Below, one piece after another: positions 7,138 to 12,974 of a stretch of DNA of 16,010 nucleotides. Under the pieces are notes generated by a model that was not told the origin of the DNA, made no database searches, and worked only from the letters and a program-made list of their open reading frames with translations. Source of the stretch: Faecalibacterium prausnitzii (GTDB lineage Bacteria > Bacillota > Clostridia > Oscillospirales > Ruminococcaceae); NCBI GenBank assembly GCA_002313795.1, contig DCCL01000260.1, positions 1-16,010 on the forward strand, in the 5' to 3' direction. Position 1 is the stretch's first letter. The number at the start of each line of letters is the position of its first letter. The translations under genes were made by a program, and so were the position numbers.

Positions 7138-7774
7138 GCCGACAGTAGACTGTTACCCGTGCCTTTCCGCCGGGCGTGCAGGTGTAGAGCACCAGCGAGG
7201 CGTTTCCTTCCCGCACTGCTTCCGGATGTTCCGGCGAGAGCTGCGCCAGCCGTTCTACAGCGTACACTGCCTCAGTGCCGTCCTGCAGCGTGAGCCGCAC
7301 CTCATCGCCTTCTTTCAGGCTGCTCAGCCGCCCGAAATGGGACTTATAGTTGTGGGCCGCGATGACGAGGTCTCGCCCTGCCACACTGCCGCATTGGCGG
7401 CAGGGCGAGACCTTCAGGTTCGCTTTGCTCCACTCCGTCTGCACCGGCAGCTCCAGCCCCAGTGCCGGGATGGTCAGCACTCCCAGATACTCCCGCTCCG
7501 GGCCGGATGAGGCGGCCCCGGAGTCTGCTTCATCCGGCTCCTGCGGCGTTTCCGGTCCTCTGCTCCCGGCCGGCTGCGCTGTCTCTTCGTTTTCCGTCTC
7601 AACTTCCGCGCTCTGGCTCTGGCGCAGCTGGCTGACAGCCGAAGCTGCTTCTGCACCTGCCCGGGCATCTTCCAGCCGGTCGTAAACATAGAGACACACC
7701 GCCGCTAAAATCAGCACACTGCCCAGCAGCAGGCAGAGCCGCTCTGCCCGCAGCCTGTCACCCATTCGTCCCAT
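7130..7774 (-). CDS. Second sortase of the pilus operon (class D-like, small)
   Basis: A 214-residue sortase with an N-terminal membrane anchor (about 13-32) and an acidic, Ser/Gln-rich linker (about 45-92). The compact transpeptidase domain follows (about 93-212). The catalytic residues are visible: H141 in IAAHNYKSHFG, C199 in LVLYTCTPGG and R206. The TCTPGGKAR active-site block differs clearly from the class B enzyme in the same operon and resembles class D or other small housekeeping-like sortases; class assignment is tentative. It should cleave a sorting signal and join the pilin to an amino nucleophile. The likeliest substrate is the LIQTGQ-type signal of the gene just upstream, with which it overlaps by 17 bases. 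Two ATGs (7774, 7765) have weak ribosome binding sites, so translation is probably coupled. Confidence 0.88.
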   Translation of the reverse strand: MGRMGDRLRAERLCLLLGSVLILAAVCLYVYDRLEDARAGAEAASAVSQLRQSQSAEVETENEETAQPAGSRGPETPQEPDEADSGAASSGPEREYLGVLTIPALGLELPVQTEWSKANLKVSPCRQCGSVAGRDLVIAAHNYKSHFGRLSSLKEGDEVRLTLQDGTEAVYAVERLAQLSPEHPEAVREGNASLVLYTCTPGGKARVTVYCRQK

Positions 7775-8528
7775 GTCTGCGCCGCCGCAGCCAGAGACTC
7801 ACCGCCAGCAGGCCGAAGCCGCACCCGGCCAACACCGGCACCGGCCAGAAGAGCTGACCGGTCTGGATGAGGGCCGCTACCGGCTCTGCCGCCGCAGGCG
7901 GCAGCACTACAGTTACTTCCGGGGTCTCGACCGGCGGTTCCACCGGCTGAGCCGGAGGGGGCGTTGTGGTCGGGGTATCGACGGGTTTTACCGTGGGCTT
8001 ATCTGTCACCGAGGGCGGATTCACCGCAGGCGGGAGCGGGTCGGAGCCGCGATAGCTGTTCCGGAAGAGCAGGTCGGTCTTTTCGTCCTCTCCTTCTCGC
8101 CGCACAGCTTCGTGCACCTTGAGCACGCCGTCATCGTCCCACGCCACCGTCACTTTCAGGTCGAATACGGTATCGTCGTAGTCGGCACGGCTGCGCCCTC
8201 CTGCGTCCTGCCGGACGGTGTATTCGTATACGCCCGGCACGGTGTAGACAATGGGCGCAAAGGTCTTACTCAGCGTCTTATCGGGGGCGCTGCGGCAGTC
8301 GCGGGCCGGGAACTCCAGGGTCACTTCCTCCTCGCAGCCCTTCGGCAGAGGGGCATCGTCCAGTGCAGTCAGCCGCACAGTCAGCGTCTCATCCGCCGCT
8401 TCTCCGGTGCAGCGGACTGACGTTTCCAGTTCCAGCTCCGCCCGCTGGTCTGCGGCCAGAGCGGGCAGAGCGGCGCTTACCGCCAGCGCCGCTGCCAGCA
8501 GGGCCGCCGCCATTTTCGGGAGCTTCAT
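7758..8528 (-). CDS. Ancillary pilin with FctA-like domain and LIQTGQ sorting signal
   Basis: A 256-residue secreted surface protein. A signal peptide covers about 1-26 (MKLPKM, hydrophobic core, cleavage near ALAA). Residues about 30-160 form a single FctA/Spy0128-like domain, shown by the block TFAPIVYTVPGVYEYTV (89-105) and LLFRNSY (153-159). A Pro/Thr-rich spacer (about 164-212) leads to the sorting signal LIQTGQ (220-225), a membrane helix (228-246) and the basic tail LRRRRHG. The usual isopeptide Lys near the start of the domain is not seen, and the usual Glu after the YxYTV strand is Gln107. Three cysteines (C40, C65, C78) are present in the ectodomain instead. This suits a base or minor pilin. 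ATG follows AAGGAGG. It lies between the two sortase genes. Confidence 0.82.
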   Translation of the reverse strand: MKLPKMAAALLAAALAVSAALPALAADQRAELELETSVRCTGEAADETLTVRLTALDDAPLPKGCEEEVTLEFPARDCRSAPDKTLSKTFAPIVYTVPGVYEYTVRQDAGGRSRADYDDTVFDLKVTVAWDDDGVLKVHEAVRREGEDEKTDLLFRNSYRGSDPLPPAVNPPSVTDKPTVKPVDTPTTTPPPAQPVEPPVETPEVTVVLPPAAAEPVAALIQTGQLFWPVPVLAGCGFGLLAVSLWLRRRRHGTNG

Positions 8529-8573
8529 GTGTCATTCTCCTCCTTTCTCTTTCTGCAGGTCTGACGCCTGCCG

Positions 8574-9347
8574 TCACTCTGCCCATCCTGTCATCCGGGC
8601 CAGCACCACCGTCCGCGCATCGGTGAACTCAGCCGAGCAGGTGGACATGGCCAGCAGCTGCACCCCTTCCGGCTCTGCTTCCAGCGCACGAAGGGCCTGT
8701 GTGTTCTTCTGAAGGGCCTTTTCCTCCGCAAAGCGGAGCAGCCCTCTCACATCCGACTGCCATTTTCCCGGGGCGAAGATGGCCTGTTCCGAGGCAGGCA
8801 CCACAAGGCAGGCCAGCGTTTCCAGCCGATAGCTGCCGCCGGGCAGGGTCAGGGTGCCGGTATCGTGGCGGCGGAAAAAGCCGCCGTCCTTGTATTTGTC
8901 CAGGTCCCCGAACATCCTTCCGCTGTCCATATGGTGGCCGTAGAGCAGGGAATATTTCCCGCTGAAGCTGCGGTCACACTCTGTGTCCAGAAAGATGCTG
9001 CCCGCCAGCGCAAATCCGCCGTAGACATCGGTGTTCAGGTAGGTGAAATTGCTCTCCCCCTGCACCACCGGATAATCGATGGAGGTGCCCTCCATGGTCA
9101 GCCATCCGCAGACATCCGGGTTGATATTCCGCAGCTGCCCGAAGGAGAGGCTGTTGTCCGCCTGAGGCTCCGGCTTGAAAGCCAGCAGCCCGGCCTGCAC
9201 GTCGTCAGCAGCGGCATACACCCGGCTGTTGTCCCAGAGCGCGTAGCCCGACCAGACCACCGCCAGCAGCACCAGCAGGGCCACCGCCCCGTCCAGCAGG
9301 CCGTTCGCCGCCCGCAGGGCCATCTTCTGCCACTGGATATCCCTCAC
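8574..9347 (-). CDS. Class B sortase, probable pilus polymerase
   Basis: A sortase of up to 257 residues. It has an N-terminal membrane anchor (about 19-38) and the class B core: NPDVCGWLTMEGTSIDYPVV (76-95), the LLYGHHM block with catalytic H138, an insertion helix region (about 195-215), LLAMSTCS with C237 and TDARTVVLARM with R245. Class B enzymes of this kind assemble pili in several Clostridia; the likely substrates are the DTGVxLD signals of the backbone and tip proteins upstream. The start is uncertain: the given GTG directly overlaps the only strong ribosome binding site (GAGGAGGTG), and the first ATG is codon 9 (9323), too far from that site. The gene follows the backbone pilin stop by 31 bases. 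Confidence 0.93.
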   Translation of the reverse strand: MRDIQWQKMALRAANGLLDGAVALLVLLAVVWSGYALWDNSRVYAAADDVQAGLLAFKPEPQADNSLSFGQLRNINPDVCGWLTMEGTSIDYPVVQGESNFTYLNTDVYGGFALAGSIFLDTECDRSFSGKYSLLYGHHMDSGRMFGDLDKYKDGGFFRRHDTGTLTLPGGSYRLETLACLVVPASEQAIFAPGKWQSDVRGLLRFAEEKALQKNTQALRALEAEPEGVQLLAMSTCSAEFTDARTVVLARMTGWAE

Positions 9348-9378
9348 CTCCTCTGTATTTTCCGTCCGGGGTCAAGCC

Positions 9379-10410
9379 TTATTTCTGATGACGGCGGCGC
9401 AGGGTGAGCAGCAGCCCGGCCCCGGCAGCAGCCGACAGGGTGAGCAGGTAGGGCGCGTTGTCCAGCACGACGCCGGTATCGATGACGCCGTTCTTGGTGT
9501 TGGTGAAGGCTGCGGTCTCCACGGACTCGTCCACTTCGCCCTCGGTGCCCTCAGAGGTGGTGATGTAGCCCTCTGCCGGAGTCTCAGACACGGTGTAATC
9601 CACGCCGTAGGGCAGGTTCTCGATCTTCATGGTGTCGCCGTCCTTCAGGTAGAAGGTGTAGTTTCTGGTCTCACCGGGCACGACCTCCACAGAGGTGGGG
9701 TTGTTGGTGTTGCCGCTGCCGCCGGTGACGGCATAGCTCTCGGCATAGGTCTTTCCCTCATCGCCGGTGAGAGAGACGGTGAACTCGAAATACTTGCTCT
9801 TGTCGCCCAGAGTGCCCTCGACGTCCTTGTGGATGTTCAGCTCACCGGCGGAGTAGACATTATCAAAGCTGTCCTTTTTGTCGTCCCCGGTGGCCTCAGG
9901 GTCTTCGGTGTGGACCGCCGCCACGCGGATCTTGCCGTCCTGCTCGATGACCGTCACCCGCAGCAGGATGTCGTCCCCGTAGTAAGTGACGCCTGCACTG
10001 GTGCCCGCCACCTCTTTGATGATGTAGGTGTAGACACCCACGCTCTCGTAGGTCGGCAGGTCGATGGTGATGAGCTTCGACTTTGTGTTGCTGCCGGCCT
10101 CACCTGCGGCATACGTCACCGTGCCGATGGTGGGCAGCGGCATATTCGCCGGTGTGACCCCCTCTGCCGCATCGGTCACATCATCCCGCTCAATGGTGAA
10201 GTGGAACGTCTCCGCCGGGGAGATGGTGCCCCCGTTGGTCAGCTCGTAGTTCTTGGTGATGGTAACTGACTCCATATCCTCGTAAGCCGGGGTAGGCTTC
10301 GGCGGGTCAACGCAGTCCATTGCCGCAAAGGCAGGCATGACGTTCACGCCCATGGCCAGAGATACGGCCAGCACACCTGCGAGAAGCTTTTCTACCTTGT
10401 TCTGTTTCAT
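9379..10410 (-). CDS. Backbone (major) pilin with two Spy0128-like isopeptide domains
   Basis: A 343-residue pilin. The signal peptide ends near PAFAA (about residue 30). Domain 1 (about 46-188) and domain 2 (about 189-306) each look like the Spy0128/FctA or Cna-B-type fold stabilised by Lys-Asn isopeptide bonds. Candidate triads are K53/E133/N184 (TITKNY, YIIKEV, SFDNVY) and K195/E276/N304 (NIHKDVEG, YTVSETPAEG, AFTNTKNG). The C-terminus has the sorting signal VIDTGVVLDNAP (309-320), a membrane helix and RRRHQK. The proline of classic LPxTG is absent. I placed the start at 10410 because AAGGAGG lies 9 bases upstream and a signal peptide begins there; the open frame runs on to 10665 but overlaps the signal-peptidase-like gene. 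Two domains and position before a class B sortase support the major-pilin role. Confidence 0.9.
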   Translation of the reverse strand: MKQNKVEKLLAGVLAVSLAMGVNVMPAFAAMDCVDPPKPTPAYEDMESVTITKNYELTNGGTISPAETFHFTIERDDVTDAAEGVTPANMPLPTIGTVTYAAGEAGSNTKSKLITIDLPTYESVGVYTYIIKEVAGTSAGVTYYGDDILLRVTVIEQDGKIRVAAVHTEDPEATGDDKKDSFDNVYSAGELNIHKDVEGTLGDKSKYFEFTVSLTGDEGKTYAESYAVTGGSGNTNNPTSVEVVPGETRNYTFYLKDGDTMKIENLPYGVDYTVSETPAEGYITTSEGTEGEVDESVETAAFTNTKNGVIDTGVVLDNAPYLLTLSAAAGAGLLLTLRRRHQK

Positions 10411-10450
10411 CCAGAGTTCCTCCTTGTTGTCATGTGTGGTTTCGGACGGC

Positions 10451-11011
10451 TCACAGCCCCCGCTGCCGGATGAGGGTGATGACCTTTGCCCGGACGTCTG
10501 CGCTGGCCACAGGGCCGAAGTCACGGCTGTCTTCGGCCTGGGTGCGGCAGTCGCCCAGAATGAACACACTGTCCTCCGGCACAGTGTAGGGGTAGCTGAG
10601 CAGGGACTTGGGGTAGGTGGGGTAGAGGATCTCGCCGCCCTGCGCCGAACCGTTGACCTCCACAACGCCGCTCTCGCTCAAGGTCACGATATCCCCGCCC
10701 CGGGCCAGCACCCGGCCCACCCGAAGCGTCCCGGAACGCTCATACACTACCACATCATTCTTGGCGTAGGTCTTCTCCAGCCGGTAGCCCAGGATCAGGT
10801 CGCCGTCCTTGACGGCAGGGAACATCTCACTGCCCTTCGCCTGAGTCACCAGATACACCTGCGTCAGCAGCACCCAGAGCACCACGGCAAACACTGCCAG
10901 ACGCACCAGCAGGCTGCGCAGCTCCCGGAGCAGGGCCTCCGTTTCCGGCTTTGCCGTTTTCGCGTGCCCGGGCGGAGCCGCCGGGGTCAGGGTCTCCTCC
11001 TGTTCGCTCAT
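10451..11011 (-). CDS. Signal peptidase I-like protein lacking both catalytic residues (SipA-like)
   Basis: A 186-residue type I signal peptidase homologue with a single membrane segment (about 33-55). Box B reads GSEMFP (60-65), where active enzymes have GxSMxP, so the nucleophile Ser is Glu62. Box D reads VGRVLARGGD (98-107) where active enzymes have KRVIGxPGD, so the general-base Lys is Gly99. The structural box E, GDCRTQAEDSRDFGPV (153-168), is well kept, so the fold should be intact. Streptococcus pyogenes SipA, encoded in its pilus locus, likewise has Asp and Gly at these places and is needed for pilus polymerisation without normal peptidase activity. A chaperone or assembly-factor role is inferred here. 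The ATG overlaps the stop of the tip-protein gene (ATGA), with GGAGGAGG upstream. Confidence 0.88.
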   Translation of the reverse strand: MSEQEETLTPAAPPGHAKTAKPETEALLRELRSLLVRLAVFAVVLWVLLTQVYLVTQAKGSEMFPAVKDGDLILGYRLEKTYAKNDVVVYERSGTLRVGRVLARGGDIVTLSESGVVEVNGSAQGGEILYPTYPKSLLSYPYTVPEDSVFILGDCRTQAEDSRDFGPVASADVRAKVITLIRQRGL

Positions 11012-12744
11012 TCGTCCTCCTCCTTCTTCCTCATTTTGCAGCCGGCTCCGGCCGCGATGGCACCCAGCAGCAGCGGCACCCCGGCAAAGTCCAGAGTCAC
11101 GCCGGTGTCCGGCTCCATATCGGACAGGACATAGTGGGCATAGAAGTTGACGACGCCGTTTTCCAGCTCATCCTGTTCAGGCAGATAGCCTGCATCCCAC
11201 TGGCCCTGTGTCACCTTTTCATCGCCCGGCTCATCCGTCACCGGGCCGCTCTTCTCCCGATACCAGCCATCGAAGACGTATACCACCCCGCCGATGGTGA
11301 TCTCCTTTTCCACGCTGGCTTCGGTCTCTTCCACCCGGTCGCCGGTCTGATATTCATGGCTGTCTACGATGGTGTAGTCCTCTGCGCCGGGTACGCGGAC
11401 ATTGAACCGGGCCGTAAAGCTCTTTTTGCTCTTGACGCTGATGGTGCAGTCGATGTGCTGGTCCGGCCAGGTGCCGTTATTACGGGAGATTTTATAAGGC
11501 GTCACGGTCAGGCTCTCAAGGTCGCTCTGTTCCAGCCCGGTGATGCCGGTATCCTCCTCGATGGACGCCTTATACTCGTCCCATATCTCATCCACCACAT
11601 CGTCCCAGTAGTGATCCCCGGGGTTCAGGGTCCACACCGCGCCGGTGCTGCCATCAGGCCAGGAGACCACGTAGTTCGAGACGTTTTCGGTGATGTTCCT
11701 GCCCCTGTCGTTCCAGACCGCTCCCCAGGTGTTCACCTGACCGATCCAGCGGCACTCGCTGTCATCCGGTGCCCACTGGCTCGGGTCATTGCTGCCGGGC
11801 AGGCAGGTGGGGGATTTCAGCAGGAACACGGCTGCGCTCTGCTGTCCATTCTCTGCCAGCAGGGCGATCTCTTCTGTGTCGGCCTCTTCCACCGGCAGTG
11901 CATCTTCCTGCTGGGTCTCTTCCAGCGTGACATCCTCGATCAGAACATCCTCCGCCGGGGCCTTTCCTTCGGCCAGCTCTTCTTTTCCAGTGTCCGCTGC
12001 ATCGGTCTCCTCGTCCGGGGCAGGCAGGACAATGATATCCTCCAAAGCCGGGTCAGCCGGTTCTTCCTGCAGCGCATCCGTCGTAAAATAAGCGTACAGG
12101 CTCTGCTCACCGTCTGCTTCAGGGGAGAGCGGGCCTTCCGGCGGGGTAAAGCGCAGGGCTTCGCCCTCTTCGTCCCGGCTGTACCAGTAACGGAAGGTCT
12201 TTCCCTCCGCCTCCGGCTCCTCCGGCATCAGCAGCTCCTGACCGCTGCCCACGGTCTGCTCTGCGTAGGGCAGACCGCCCTCAGTTTCATCCTTTTCGCT
12301 GAGCCAGAACAGGTACGTCGTCTCGGCGTAATGTTCCGGTTCCGCTGTGCCATCCTCCGGTGCGGGAAGCTCGTCTTCCGTACGGCTGTCCGGCGTCAGC
12401 GGCTCCTCAGCGGCACCCGGCTCGTCTTCCGTCACCTCTTCGCGTTCCTCCGGAGAGGCCGCAGGGGTATCTTCTTCCGAGGTGTCCGGTTTTTCCGGCT
12501 CTTCCGGCATTTCGGGTCCTTCCGGGTCAGCTGCGGTTTCCTCCGGCTCTTTTTCGGAAATCTCTTCCACTGGTTCCTCTTCGGCTGCGGGCTCGTCCTC
12601 CTTCTGTACCTGACCCGGCAGGCTTTCCTCGGCCTCTGCCCCTTCGGCAAATGCAGGCAGCAGACTGCCGCACAGCAGCACCAGCACAAGGCAGAGTGCC
12701 GCAGCCCTCCGCGCCAGCCGCCTCCGTTTTCGTCCTTTCTGCAT
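11008..12744 (-). CDS. Large acidic wall-anchored surface protein, probable pilus tip adhesin
   Basis: A 578-residue secreted protein, first gene of the pilus operon. The signal peptide has a very basic start (KGRKRRRLARR) and ends near AFAEG. Residues about 35-138 are a Glu/Pro-rich low-complexity stalk. A small InlB/Listeria-Bacteroides repeat-like module (about 143-221) contains FRYWYSRDEEG and LYAYF. A second acidic stretch (about 225-298) follows. The C-terminal ectodomain (about 303-450) has tryptophan-rich motifs such as NVSNYVVSWPDGSTG, and a second module (about 470-540) has YVFDGWYREKSG. The sorting signal is EPDTGVTLD (544-552), followed by a membrane helix and CKMRKKEEDE. The ligand is unknown. 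I chose the ATG at 12744 because AAAGGAGG lies 8 bases before it; an upstream in-frame ATG at 12810 lacks this. Confidence 0.82.
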   Translation of the reverse strand: MQKGRKRRRLARRAAALCLVLVLLCGSLLPAFAEGAEAEESLPGQVQKEDEPAAEEEPVEEISEKEPEETAADPEGPEMPEEPEKPDTSEEDTPAASPEEREEVTEDEPGAAEEPLTPDSRTEDELPAPEDGTAEPEHYAETTYLFWLSEKDETEGGLPYAEQTVGSGQELLMPEEPEAEGKTFRYWYSRDEEGEALRFTPPEGPLSPEADGEQSLYAYFTTDALQEEPADPALEDIIVLPAPDEETDAADTGKEELAEGKAPAEDVLIEDVTLEETQQEDALPVEEADTEEIALLAENGQQSAAVFLLKSPTCLPGSNDPSQWAPDDSECRWIGQVNTWGAVWNDRGRNITENVSNYVVSWPDGSTGAVWTLNPGDHYWDDVVDEIWDEYKASIEEDTGITGLEQSDLESLTVTPYKISRNNGTWPDQHIDCTISVKSKKSFTARFNVRVPGAEDYTIVDSHEYQTGDRVEETEASVEKEITIGGVVYVFDGWYREKSGPVTDEPGDEKVTQGQWDAGYLPEQDELENGVVNFYAHYVLSDMEPDTGVTLDFAGVPLLLGAIAAGAGCKMRKKEEDE

Positions 12745-12905
12745 ACAAATGTCCTCCTTTTTTCTGCGCATCGCACGCCGCCTGCGCGGCTCTTTTCCTG
12801 CATACTGCACTGCGGCGGGGATGTCCCGCCCTTTGCGTTATCAGGATACCTTTTACCGGGTGCGAAGGTTGTCACTGCGTGGGGGCATCCAAAATTTTTG
12901 CAGAA
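12745..12905. other. Leader/control region of the pilus operon
   Basis: Between the hydrolase terminator and the tip-protein start. No good sigma-A promoter was found on the minus strand: a GTGACA-like -35 near 12867-12872 has no matching -10 at 16-18 bases, and the nearest TATCCT is 21 bases away. A 6-bp GC hairpin (12814-12830, GGCGGG/CCCGCC) would lie in the leader without a T-tract. The missing strong promoter hints at activator or alternative-sigma control, but this is weak negative evidence. Confidence 0.4.
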
Positions 12906-12906
12906 C

Positions 12907-12959
12907 AAAAAAGCGCCTGCGCGCTGCTGCTCCGGTCAGGAACAGTGCGCACAGGCACT
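12907..12959 (-). terminator. Intrinsic terminator of the hydrolase gene
   Basis: On the minus strand a 13-bp stem with two G-U pairs (arms at 12947-12959 and 12912-12924) is followed by TTTTTT (12907-12912). It starts 16 bases after the hydrolase stop codon and separates that gene from the pilus operon. Confidence 0.88.
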
Positions 12960-12974
12960 TTCTGTTTATATCCG

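Noticed and set aside
10411..10665. N-terminal extension of the backbone pilin frame
   Set aside because: It overlaps the signal-peptidase-like gene and would bury the signal peptide; the internal ATG at 10410 has a strong ribosome binding site.
12814..12830. GC hairpin in the pilus leader as a terminator
   Set aside because: No T-tract follows on either strand and the stem has only 6 bp; kept only as a possible leader structure.
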